From Effrenium voratum (Eukaryota; Sar; Dinophyceae; Suessiales; Symbiodiniaceae), in NCBI GenBank assembly GCA_963377175.1, contig CAUJNA010001472.1, positions 1 through 64,000 on the forward strand: a stretch of 64,000 bases of DNA. The letters run 5' to 3'. Made by a program: the position numbers and the translations under genes. A model generated the notes under the pieces. It saw only the letters and a list, made by a program, of their open reading frames with translations, searched no databases and had not been told where the DNA came from. Each line of letters starts with the position of its first letter. Within the stretch, counting starts at the first letter, position 1. Of this stretch, positions 32,212-41,051 are shown piece after piece.

Positions 32212-34074
32212 TTGAAGAGAGATCATACTATGGGTCGTGAGCAAGTCTCCTCGCCCAATGACACATTGAGTATTATCTCCAGATTGCAGAAACTGGATAA
32301 GCTCATCATCGAACGACGGAGGCGAGACATAGATGACTCACCTGTGTCGGTGCACATTTGGATGTCGCTCTATGATTGGGTGTGCGTGAGAGGATGTGGG
32401 TGGCAGGTGACCGCCAATCCCATCATTGACTCCCTGCAAAAGGCGGTATCTGACCTCGTCAACATATGCAAGGGCCTGGTCGTGGTGTGCGTGAATCGCG
32501 ATGTTGCTTTCCATGGAGGAAGAGGGGACTTGGGGACGATCGCCAACAAGGTCAGCGAGATCTGCAAGGCGGCAGGCGCGCTGGTGACCGAGAACGACCG
32601 CCTGTGGCGCGTGGTCCATGCGCTCACAGGAAAGAACTACAAGATCCCTGGGAGCTCGAACCTGCAACATTTCCTCCTGAAACGATTGCTGGTGGAGAAA
32701 TCCATCGATGTGGTCGCACCAAGCAACGCGGTTGTGCGTGAGCTGGAGGAGACGTGCATTAACGAGCCCGACCTTCGATTCAACATCCCGAAGAATATGG
32801 AGGAGTCGAAGGTGAAGTTTGAGTACAAGCCGACCTTCACTGCGCAGTCAAAGAGAAAACAAGAACAGCAAGATGAAGGGCACGGCGAACAGGATGCGTT
32901 TGGGAAAGCCGATGTCGGTGATCAACGTCTTCGATGGTATTTGGTCACTGAGCTCAGCAAGTTTATCTGTGAACTTTGCGCTAGAGAGATGCAGGTGAGC
33001 AAGTCGAAGGTGCTCGGACCAAACTCGAAGTTCAATCCCACTTCTTGCGTGAACTGTTGCGCGAACTGGAATGCGGACACGAACGGTATTGCGAGGTCTA
33101 TCGAAGGGAAGAAGCTGTACACGCGCCTCTTCGCAGAATGCGTGGTTGCAATCCCTGACCTTCAAAACCTCATGGTGGACGTCAACAACATCCAGGCCAT
33201 GATCACGATTATACGGGAGCTCGCGTATTCTAAGCTGAAGAAGGAGCTCTCCCACGTGGGCTTCGTGAGCATGACAGTGGATCAAGCAGCACAGTTCTAC
33301 AACAACGGTCACGGGAAGCAATTGTGTGCATCCCGGGATGTGATCGTGTGCAAGAATTCCGAGGGAGTCGAGGAGAGAATGTCCATCTTCATGATAGACA
33401 AGGATCTCGGCAACGTGGCCTATTCCTCATGGATCAAGAGCGTGCTCGACCAAGGGACGATGTATGAACTCCTGGGACAAACCTCAAACGAGGAATCCTT
33501 GGGAGACGTCGTCGAGATGGTATTGGGGTTCTTTGAGGTGATGTCGTACTTTCAGCACGAACTGCCACTGTGGAAGGACGTGTGGAAGATCAAGAGGGAG
33601 TTCGAGCAGTCAATCGTACGACACCTCGCCGGGAACGTGACCCACACGACGGGCCAGAACCGAAAGCGGAACAAACCTTCCGCACAACTCGGGGCGCCCA
33701 CGAAAGAAGTGCTGGACATCATGAACAAGGCTAAGCCCAGACACCCGCGATCCCTGATAACCGAGCCTGCTGCCCAAGGGTCCAAGAGAAAGGCAACGGA
33801 GGGCGAAGGTAACGGTCTTGGTCAAGCACCAGACCCGAGCCGAAGCTCTCAGCCCAACGCTGAGAAGGAAGAAAAGAAGCAGCGAGTGATCGACGGGCGG
33901 AGGGCGGCACTAGGATTCCTGGAGTCAATGGAGAAGTGCATGGGAGAAATGGGAATCTGCAAGAAGTGCGCGAACCTGGCCCACGACGGCGACTGCAAAG
34001 ACATTGAGGAGGCTGCTGGCAACGAGAAAGCGATGAAGATGCTCCGTAAGCTACTCAGCAGTGATCCCGTGTGA
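32212..34074 (+). CDS. Retrotransposon accessory ORF, unknown
   Basis: 620 aa in the same phase as pol. The text is largely helical, with two Cys pairs (FICELCAREM and TSCVNCCANW, separated by about 30 residues) that could form a zinc site. A third pair near the C-terminus (ICKKCANLAHDGDC) has CxxC-x6-H-x3-C spacing, like a small zinc knuckle. The C-terminal third is basic and low-complexity (KRNKPSAQLG, GSKRKATEGEG). No enzyme motif was recognised. Its place downstream of pol, where classical copia elements carry nothing, makes it an accessory gene. A structural or nucleic-acid-binding role is only a guess. Confidence 0.6.
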   Translation: MKRDHTMGREQVSSPNDTLSIISRLQKLDKLIIERRRRDIDDSPVSVHIWMSLYDWVCVRGCGWQVTANPIIDSLQKAVSDLVNICKGLVVVCVNRDVAFHGGRGDLGTIANKVSEICKAAGALVTENDRLWRVVHALTGKNYKIPGSSNLQHFLLKRLLVEKSIDVVAPSNAVVRELEETCINEPDLRFNIPKNMEESKVKFEYKPTFTAQSKRKQEQQDEGHGEQDAFGKADVGDQRLRWYLVTELSKFICELCAREMQVSKSKVLGPNSKFNPTSCVNCCANWNADTNGIARSIEGKKLYTRLFAECVVAIPDLQNLMVDVNNIQAMITIIRELAYSKLKKELSHVGFVSMTVDQAAQFYNNGHGKQLCASRDVIVCKNSEGVEERMSIFMIDKDLGNVAYSSWIKSVLDQGTMYELLGQTSNEESLGDVVEMVLGFFEVMSYFQHELPLWKDVWKIKREFEQSIVRHLAGNVTHTTGQNRKRNKPSAQLGAPTKEVLDIMNKAKPRHPRSLITEPAAQGSKRKATEGEGNGLGQAPDPSRSSQPNAEKEEKKQRVIDGRRAALGFLESMEKCMGEMGICKKCANLAHDGDCKDIEEAAGNEKAMKMLRKLLSSDPV

Positions 34075-34086
34075 TCGGATGAAGAT

Positions 34087-35742
34087 ATGGGGGATACGGA
34101 GGAACCGCCCTCATCAACGTCCAAAGAGAGAAAGAGAGGAGGACAAGCAGGGAAAGAAACAATTGAGATGTATAGCTATACCATCAACTTGGTGGAGATG
34201 GCTGACACGGCTGAGGGAGGAGAGCTACAATGTGGTGGCGTGGACCTCACCTACAACCCGTGTGGGGACAACAGGACATTCAAGAAGACGCTTGAGATGG
34301 GATGCGACACCATCCCGTGCTACATCCCGAAGTATGGCGATGTGAGTGATGTGCACTTGCTATGGGCGTATGCGTCCATCGTTGACCCCAAATACTTTCC
34401 CAAAGGTGCAATCCTTGAGCAAGTGGACGTGATGCAACTTGGCAAGAGTGTCAACTTCTGCATTGCTCCTTTCGACGGTGCTCCACTATGCAGGATTGGT
34501 GATGATCGCTCGGTATTTACTACAAGGGACCAAGCAAACCAGCTTTCTCACGACCTATGCAGAGTCCTTCGACACAAGATCGGCAATTGCCGAGGAAGTG
34601 CTTTCAGGTGCGACGAGGGTGGATGGGTCGACATTGATGCTGTCATTGACGACCGAAACAACGACATATTCCCACCTAACACCTCGAGAGCGAAACGATA
34701 CATGGGTATCATGGAGGTGATCAAGTGGCAGGAATCTGGACACAGGAAATCGAGATTTCAGGTCCTGGCAGCAAGGTTTCCGAGCATCATGAACCCGAAC
34801 GACACCAGGGCGGCCAGGGAGGAAATGACCAAAGCTGGCATGGATCGGGACGACATCGACAGGATGTTCAACAGATGCGATGGATGGTACAGACCTGGGT
34901 GCATCCGAGTCACAACTGGTCACAGTGATTTTGGATTCATGAGCTCATCCGCACTGGCAAATAGGTATTCCGCAAGGATGGGTGATTCTCTCGGAGGAGC
35001 ATTCCATGTGACGTATGTGGACAATCTGCCAAGCATCGTACGCTGTGGGTTAGTCCCCGGCGGAATCGATGGCGGTAACAGGCTAGCACTGCACTTCGGA
35101 GCGTTCGCTCCATGGGATGAGATGAACGTGGCAACGAAGGTGACGCTGCGGACCGTAAGGAAGGGGGACCCGATTGCGATCATCTACATTCCCAGTGCAA
35201 CCCTCGCGCGGTATGGAGCTGGAGTCGCGGCAAATGGGACTTTCATGGTCTTTGACGTGGTCCCGTTCTATGAGGTCAAGTCCATTTGGATTGGCAAAAG
35301 CAACGGAGGGAAACGCCTGGAGTACGTTGATGTCAAGAGAGCGTACTCGAAGTGTGTGGAGAACGAAATCTGCCCTGGCTTCGTCAACTCATCCCAAGAG
35401 TCGGCTGCGATGTTCCTCCAGAACGTCACAAAGATCAGCGAGAGGATGCCCGAGACCGAGACAGGTGCCGATAATCTGCACTACATCAGGGACATGGTTG
35501 ATCGTGCATGCGGACTCTATCGGAACAACAAGATGGAGGAGTTCAACGCGCAGGTCAACGAGGTCAGGGACGAAATCAGCAAAGTCGTCATCCTGAATGA
35601 TGAGACATGGGAGGGACTGAGATGCCGGATATGTCCATCGTGTGCGACCGCGATCCCCACATGCTTCTGCTTATGCCTGGAATGTGAGGCGCAACTGATC
35701 TCCACCAGAAAAATACTACATCCACGTCAACTCCGACGATGA
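34087..35742 (+). CDS. Retrotransposon ORF with Tpt1/KptA-like RNA 2'-phosphotransferase domain
   Basis: 551 aa. From about 155 to 400 it follows the Tpt1/KptA order: LCRVLRHKIGN (R162, H163) and DEGGWVDID (176-184) in the N-lobe, a winged-helix-like stretch, IRVTTGHS (273-280), then an ADP-ribosyltransferase-like lobe with FHVTYVDNLPSIVRCGLVPG (H307) and RLALHF. Tpt1 removes an internal 2'-phosphate from RNA using NAD+, transferring it to make ADP-ribose 1'',2''-cyclic phosphate. The usual Arg-His-Arg-Arg set seems largely present. The C-terminus holds three Cys pairs (RCRICPSCATAIPTCFCLC) suggesting zinc. A 140-residue N-terminal extension is unknown. It overlaps the next ORF in the +1 frame. 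Confidence 0.7.
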   Translation: MGDTEEPPSSTSKERKRGGQAGKETIEMYSYTINLVEMADTAEGGELQCGGVDLTYNPCGDNRTFKKTLEMGCDTIPCYIPKYGDVSDVHLLWAYASIVDPKYFPKGAILEQVDVMQLGKSVNFCIAPFDGAPLCRIGDDRSVFTTRDQANQLSHDLCRVLRHKIGNCRGSAFRCDEGGWVDIDAVIDDRNNDIFPPNTSRAKRYMGIMEVIKWQESGHRKSRFQVLAARFPSIMNPNDTRAAREEMTKAGMDRDDIDRMFNRCDGWYRPGCIRVTTGHSDFGFMSSSALANRYSARMGDSLGGAFHVTYVDNLPSIVRCGLVPGGIDGGNRLALHFGAFAPWDEMNVATKVTLRTVRKGDPIAIIYIPSATLARYGAGVAANGTFMVFDVVPFYEVKSIWIGKSNGGKRLEYVDVKRAYSKCVENEICPGFVNSSQESAAMFLQNVTKISERMPETETGADNLHYIRDMVDRACGLYRNNKMEEFNAQVNEVRDEISKVVILNDETWEGLRCRICPSCATAIPTCFCLCLECEAQLISTRKILHPRQLRR

Positions 35743-36688
35743 GGAGGACAATCAAAACCCCAACGTCTCGGGAGATGCCAAGCGCGCACAGGAAGAAGCT
35801 AACCACGGTGCGGCGGCACAGGAGGATGATGACGACGCGGAGGAAGTTCCGGGAGAAGAAGACGACATGGACACGCAAGGATATACATCCGGATATGCGT
35901 CAGAAGAGGATGACAGCGGTTGGTATTACCGCGACACTGATCTGACGTCACGGGATATCATAAATTCCCAGCGGATGGCGATCTGCCTTGACGAGCCGCG
36001 TGAGGCTCAGTACATGGCAGGGTTTATCGCACTCCAGATGTCCAAGATGTGGGGGATGTTCGAGGGTGGTGAGGAGAGAACGATGAATGCCCAACTCGAG
36101 GGGAGACAGGGCTGCCCTTACCACAATGACTTCAAGAGATACCCCAACATGACTGAGCATGATCAGGAAGGTATACTTTTGCCATCAACAATAACGAAGA
36201 TTTCTCAATCGGAGAATGTTCGGACAAGAGCCTTCCGATCGGTTGAGGAGCGTGACGAATATATTCGTATGACGGTGTGCAAATGCGAGGGACTATACAC
36301 ATTCTACAAGCTGTGGATTGCAGCGAGAATCCTCGATGTCACCAAGGACGAAATGAAGCTCCTGGTCAAGGACCGAGTGCGCCCGGTAGGTGATATTATT
36401 TTCAGATGCTTTGCACTGGCTTTCAACTGTAAGTATATATCATTCGTGAGGGATGGCCTGAACCTTGGCAAATATGGTTACGCGGTCAACGTGAGCGCCA
36501 TCATCTCGGCCGTCGACCCGAACAAGTGTGACACGCCTCTGCTGGATTGGTGCCTTCGGAAAGGGCACTGGCTACCAGAGGATTACAGCAAGAAGTGTGT
36601 CCGGGCACGAGAAGCCCAGAAGAACTTGGACGAGGAGTTCCGTCGACGCACTCACAGACTGTCCATTGGGGACAGGTATGCGCAGTGA
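35699..36688 (+). CDS. Retrotransposon 3'-terminal ORF, unknown
   Basis: The first ATG is at 35867 (273 aa, MDTQGYTSGYASEEDDSGW), but the same frame is open from 35699 with coherent acidic text (NSDDEEDNQNPNVSGDAKR). It overlaps the end of the Tpt1-like ORF by about 40 nt in the +1 frame. Translation as a +1-frameshifted extension of that ORF is therefore as likely as independent initiation. The body is helical with scattered Cys (VCKCEGLYTFYKLW) and a basic tail (EEFRRRTHRLSIGDRYAQ). No family was recognised. Confidence 0.55.
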   Translation, partial: SPPEKYYIHVNSDDEEDNQNPNVSGDAKRAQEEANHGAAAQEDDDDAEEVPGEEDDMDTQGYTSGYASEEDDSGWYYRDTDLTSRDIINSQRMAICLDEPREAQYMAGFIALQMSKMWGMFEGGEERTMNAQLEGRQGCPYHNDFKRYPNMTEHDQEGILLPSTITKISQSENVRTRAFRSVEERDEYIRMTVCKCEGLYTFYKLWIAARILDVTKDEMKLLVKDRVRPVGDIIFRCFALAFNCKYISFVRDGLNLGKYGYAVNVSAIISAVDPNKCDTPLLDWCLRKGHWLPEDYSKKCVRAREAQKNLDEEFRRRTHRLSIGDRYAQ

Positions 36689-37318
36689 AGATGATGATTG
36701 CGGCACGATGTGGGTTAGTCCCCATCCGTTGCTTGCGTCTCATCAACACTATTGCGACGGAACGACTTTACATCATGATATGATTTCATGTATCCAAGTT
36801 GAATGGATGTGTATATGGTTACATATTCCGACGACTATGACATTCTGGATATTCATGGATGGAACTATTACCTCATGGATGATTTCCTTTTCATTATATA
36901 TATACTGTTCATGGTATCTGGAACGGCTATGATTTGCATTGATTGCTCACCGATATTTCTGTGCCGGAGATATGCAGATTGCTTACGAGCAGGCGCCTCT
37001 GGTGGACTCTTATGGCCAACCCATTTTCTATGGATGACGGCTGCGCGATGCGCAAATGCGGCAGCTGGGATGTTCACTGGTGGTCAAATGACGTGACGAT
37101 TGTGTATTATATACACCTGCATATGGGAGTGCGCTTCGATTGATGGATGAATGTTTCACTTTGCATACAATCGAACCCGGCATGTTTCACAACGAATGAA
37201 CGGTGTAGCGATAGCAAGTAAAAGAATGCACGACACGATTTCGTAGCTGAAGCCGTGGCCAGTGGAACGTTTTGTGGTGTTTGGACCGCATGATGAACAA
37301 TGCGACCCAAATGGGGGA
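36689..37318 (+). other. Retrotransposon 3' non-coding region with purine tract
   Basis: No frame of note. Ends in AAATGGGGGA directly before the 3' LTR, a plausible polypurine tract for plus-strand priming. One GGGTTAGTCCC motif lies at 36712. Confidence 0.7.
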
Positions 37319-37668
37319 TGTTAAAACCCTCTAGGCCCCGTGCCTAAATTGGGAAGCTGTTCTGAGGTCTGTGTTGGTGTTGCTTTCCAAGTTCCATTGA
37401 TCGCCATTTGGCTCAAGACACAATTGAGGTTCAAGATCTGATGTGTAGCTGCATTCATACGTGATCGGCATTGAGAGCGGAAAACACTTCGCTTGCGCTG
37501 CATTTGTCAGGACCACTGCTGTAACTATCATTCCTTCCCCCTTACAACGTTTACACGGGTTCGGCTATAACGGCATCGTCCGTATACACCTTTCTACGTG
37601 GTTGGTATTACAGCTGGAGGGTTCGGTGCATAGCGTCCCACGGGACGTCACCTTGCCGTCTCTTGACA
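37319..37668 (+). repeat. 3' LTR
   Basis: 350 bp, TG...CA, nearly identical to 19641-19989. It holds the DinoSL-like GCCATTTGGCTCAAG at 37403-37417. Confidence 0.97.
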
Positions 37669-37673
37669 ACCTC
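37669..37673. other. Target-site duplication, right copy
   Basis: ACCTC, matching 19636-19640. Confidence 0.95.
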
Positions 37674-37782
37674 CATCATCCACCCTAGCTCGCTTCGGTG
37701 TTGGAGACCGATCCACCGTGTAGGGGTCCACCGTGACCTTGGTCTCCGGCTCCTCAGTGTCCAGATCCTCGCGGTGCTCCAT
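37669..37782 (-). pseudogene. 5' part of the split Gly/RGG-rich host gene
   Basis: The minus frame begins at ATG (37782): MEHREDLDTEEPETK, then a proline-directed and basic patch (RSPTPKRARVD), then DDGG up to the retrotransposon edge. With one ACCTC copy removed, the last codon GGT (glycine) is followed in phase by GAA GAT GGA at 19635. The same Gly/Asp-rich text continues across the old junction, which shows that the element interrupted an open exon. The PKRARV patch resembles a nuclear signal. The start could instead be an exon edge. Confidence 0.7.
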
Positions 37783-38958
37783 GGCAGGCGTGTGCTCCTA
37801 TATAGGTGCACGGCTACACAGACAAACCAGAACTTGTGATAAGATGTTTCACCTTGAAGCTTGCTATAGTATACTATTATACTCAGTGCTAGTTGCGCCA
37901 GCCTGTATGAAGCTGTATGTGTAATTTCTTTGTGCATGTCCCTATACAACCATATATGTGTGTAGATATATGTGCACTTCTATATGCATTGCCGCACGGC
38001 GCGGCATGGAGCCATGCATTGCCTGCAGAGCACACTCTCAAGTTGCACACGAGGCCCCACGACCGACGCATCCTGAACCCTTAAGCACCTGCATGCAATT
38101 GCGTGTCATGAACAAGTCACTACATTGATCTCGAAAGGCGCTGCCCTATCCCTGGAGTGGATGCTCAGGGAGCCGAAATGAACATGTTACAACACACGGG
38201 GTCCGTTGGTAGTTCCTCAATTGCCAGTTGACTGGAATCGCGACCAACACTTGACACAATGGTGTCCTATATAGGTTTCCCCAACAAACAAACACGCACG
38301 GACGCACGCACACACACACACAACTGAGACATCATGGTCACAACAGCTTAGTTTAAGCGTAAGTGTAGCCATCACGCAGCCAGCAGCGATCGCACTTGAA
38401 GCCAATTCGGAAGCCATGTGGTAACAATAACCCCACCTACAGCCGTGAGTGTGCAGCGTGTCTTCTCGTTTCGGTCACATTGATTCATAGGCCGTCTCGC
38501 AAGATGTAGAAGCGTGTAATCTAAAACAATGCAGTTGATGATGCGCCACCCTCACTGACAAACTATTGTGGAATCCTCTGCAAAAACAACCCATGAAGTG
38601 AGGAAGCCAGGAGCAATCTCAAAGCGGGTTTCAACTTGACCAGGCATGCTTTTCCACGTCTCACTGACTGCTACATTGTTCTGCGCCCCCCACTGCAAAT
38701 TATGTGATGTACTGAGCTGTGGGTTTGCGCAATGAAGAGCACTGCGCACACAGCCTTGCACTTGCAAGTGTGCCCCCGCGTGCGAAAAGTTCTATATGAA
38801 GGCTTCCTTGCAATCACGGCATCCCAGACAGTGGCCACACATACCAAGCAAACACAGCAAACAAAACAATCAGCCCAAACAGCGTATCTACACATGATTC
38901 AAATTGAATGTCATGGCTCTTGCACACACCTATCACAATGCTTTCCTCACACAGGGCC
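37783..38958. other. Non-coding interval
   Basis: No supported gene. CTATATAGG phrases at 37797 and 38268 and a CA run near 38305 are the only notable features. CCTATATAGG-like phrases also occur near 10190 and 15742, but I draw no conclusion from that. Confidence 0.5.
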
Positions 38959-39487
38959 CTAGGATTGCGTGCCTGATTCGGAAGCATCCCCTTCAGCCTC
39001 AGGCAAAGGCTCTGCTCTGCTAGGCTTGCGCTTCTTAGCGTTGCGCTCGTGCTCAGGAATGCCCTGCATGATTCCGGCCTTGAGGTGCACCATGATGTCT
39101 TCGCTCATTTCAAGCCAAAGGTGAGGCGACTTAACGGACCATAAGCATTGGACCTCCCTCTCCGGATGCCAATCAGCGGCAGGCATCCTGATCGACACCA
39201 CTGCAGGTGCGACTGCCGAGTCAGATTGCCTGACTGTGCGCCTGCGGCTTGGCTGAGGCGGCTCTTCGCCTTCTTGCGTTGACCGCATGGCTTCCTGGTA
39301 TGCCTCTCGGCTGTTCTTGTTCCTCTCCGTGACCAGGTGCTCCATGTAGTCGCCGCTCAGGCAGTGCCCTACGATGCAGTTTGATGAAGTCGGTCCCCTG
39401 GACGGTCACAACTTCTGGCTTCCACTGGTGCTTCCCAAGGGTCTCCGATGTGATGACACAGACCTTACTGATCTTCGTGTCAGCCAT
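38959..39487 (-). CDS. Hypothetical host protein, frame switch inside
   Basis: MADTKISKVCVITSETLGKH begins at 39487 and leads to VQGTDFIKLH. Near 39380 the reading switches to a frame giving GHCLSGDYMEHLVTERNKN and continues to the stop at 38959 (about 170 aa in total). The switch could be an intron or an indel. The text contains a basic RRRTVRQSD patch and a C-terminal KKRKPSR patch, suggesting a nuclear protein. No family was recognised. It is probably the upstream exon of the same minus-strand transcription unit as the split Gly-rich gene. Confidence 0.4.
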
Positions 39488-39745
39488 GCTTCAGCAAGCG
39501 AGCAAGATTGCCCAGCTTGTGGCGAGAAAGTCCCAGCCACCTGCACCACCTTTGAGCCTGCTCGAGGAATGTCAGGCAAACACATTGTTTTCAAGCGCTA
39601 ATGCAATGAGTTGTTTCATTGGTTTCATGTCAAGAATCATGAACTCTGTACTGACGTGCTTGGAAATGTGGTCTGGTGCTTTGAAAGGGGTTGGAAACAC
39701 TGCAGGGCAATGGCTCGCTAATTGTCAACTGGAGCTGGGCTCTGT

Positions 39746-39944
39746 GGCTGGGCAGTTTGCTCGCCGTATGCAACTGAAGCTGGGCTTAGCTCGCTTCTGC
39801 GGCTGGGGCTACGATTTGTATTGCTGGGCATTTTGCCTCCGTTTGCTCCAACTGAAGATGCCCGGCCTTAGCTCGCTTCTGCGGCTGGGCAGTTTGCTCG
39901 CCATATGCAACTGAAGCTGGGCTTAGCTCGCTTCTGCGGCTGGG
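39746..39944. repeat. 62-bp direct repeat, two copies plus a partial
   Basis: GGCTGGGCAGTTTGCTCGCC...TATGCAACTGAAGC...TTAGCTCGCTTCTGC occurs at 39746-39807 and 39883-39944, with a partial copy between them. It relates to the cluster at 16560-16765. Confidence 0.85.
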
Positions 39945-39981
39945 CAGGTTGCTCGTTAGTTAGGACAGGCCATGCGCAACT

Positions 39982-40453
39982 TTTTTCGGACTCAAAAGTC
40001 TAGGGTCTACCCTAGGTTTTTTTGCATTTTTTGAATAAGCGCACCAAAACAGCCATTTTAAAACATTTTTTGAAACAGTCTAAACACATTTTGATAAATA
40101 TTTTTTTAGTACTGCATACCAAAACAAAAATTGAATTATTTTTTTAAAAATTCAATACACCTAAACATTGTCATTTTCAAAAACATATATTTTCCAAAAT
40201 ATTTTAGAAAATATATTTTTTTCAAAAGAGATAAATATATATATCATTTTAAGAAGAATTATTCAATAAGAAACAACATTTTCAATAATTCAATGAGAAG
40301 ACTAATAATTAATCAGTTTTTCGAAATTTTGATATTCCGGAGTTGCGCATGGCCCGCCTTGTAGGATTTTATCTTCAATATATAAAACGCTATACTTACA
40401 TTATAATTATAACATATAAGGGTATAAATGTTATTATTATAGTATGGTTATAA
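39982..40453. repeat. Left terminal inverted repeat of the PLV
   Basis: Begins TTTTCGGACTCAAAAGTC and is about 95% identical (by eye) to the reverse complement of 60178-60647. The outermost 35 bp contain an imperfect palindrome (CCTAGGGTAGACCCTAG on the minus strand). The inner end overlaps the stop of the first gene. Confidence 0.95.
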
Positions 40454-40972
40454 TTTAAATTCAGGATAACTATTTAATTGATATATCTTTCCTCTTTCAT
40501 ACATCATTTTAATAATACTATTAATATCTCTCACTGTATTTTTAACATTAAACTTTTCACTTTCAATAAATAATTTAATGATTTTTTTTACATCAACCCC
40601 TTCCATTTTATGATAAATCAATGCCCATAATATGTAGTCAATAATTTCATACTTTTTCTTACTGATTTTAAGAAATGCTTCAACATAATCATAAGGCGGT
40701 ATTTCATACACAGTTAAAAATATCAAAATGTCATCTTCAACATTTCTTTCATTAAACCTTTTAATATCTAAATTATATTCGATTGCGTCTTGGTAATATC
40801 TCCATTTTTTACATGTTCTGCATATATTTTCTTTACCCAAAGAATAATCAATAATATTATTAACTATTCCATTAGGTAAATTTAATTTATATAATTCCAT
40901 ATTTTCCTTTTTGAAGTGGCAACAGTTGTAGCATTTCTTATTGATATAATTATTGATTTCGGTTTCCACCAT
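40448..40972 (-). CDS. PLV zinc/F-box-like protein, left terminal
   Basis: 174 aa. The N-terminus has a Cys pair (KKCYNCCHF), then LYKLNLPNGIVNNIIDYSLG, which resembles the Leu-Pro...Ile core of an F-box, then a second Cys pair (ICRTCKKW). The rest is helical. The same Cys-F-box-Cys layout recurs in the 316-aa protein at 46002-46952, and an F-box-like start occurs at 59591. The gene lies next to the TIR and has the TTCTTGTAAAAAAGTATT-type promoter 30 nt upstream. F-box proteins link targets to ubiquitin ligases, so a role in host interaction is an inference. Confidence 0.7.
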   Translation of the reverse strand: MVETEINNYINKKCYNCCHFKKENMELYKLNLPNGIVNNIIDYSLGKENICRTCKKWRYYQDAIEYNLDIKRFNERNVEDDILIFLTVYEIPPYDYVEAFLKISKKKYEIIDYILWALIYHKMEGVDVKKIIKLFIESEKFNVKNTVRDINSIIKMMYERGKIYQLNSYPEFKL

Positions 40973-41000
40973 TTCTATTATAATATATATAGTTGTTTAT

Positions 41001-41027
41001 TTCTTTAAATACTTTTTTACAAGAAAT
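41001..41027 (-). promoter_or_regulatory. Early-type promoter box
   Basis: Minus-strand TTCTTGTAAAAAAGTATT followed by TAAAGAA, 29 nt before the ATG at 40972. One of five copies in the element. Confidence 0.75.
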
Positions 41028-41051
41028 ATTAAAATATTATTTAAATTATTA

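Larger units (their letters stand above)
21534..36722 (+). repeat. Dispersed GGGTYAGTCCC motif in the retrotransposon
   Basis: GGGT(T/C)AGTCCC occurs at 21534, 24385, 29921, 29957, 31570, 35047 and 36712, all on the plus strand. Copies fall in different reading frames and in non-coding DNA, so this is a nucleotide-level motif. It is far above chance for an 11-mer in 18 kb. Confidence 0.75.
19641..37668 (+). mobile_element. 18.0-kb Ty1/copia-type LTR retrotransposon with accessory ORFs
   Basis: Complete element: TG...CA LTRs, 5-bp target duplication, possible primer-binding site at 19990, purine-rich tract before the 3' LTR, gag, and pol in integrase-RT-RNase H order. Copia elements usually span 4-6 kb. 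Here about 8.4 kb between the end of pol and 36.7 kb is further coding sequence, including methyltransferase-like and Tpt1-like modules. By eye the LTRs differ at about seven substitutions and one indel (about 98% identical), indicating fairly recent insertion. It landed in an exon of a Gly-rich protein gene, in the opposite orientation. Confidence 0.95.
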
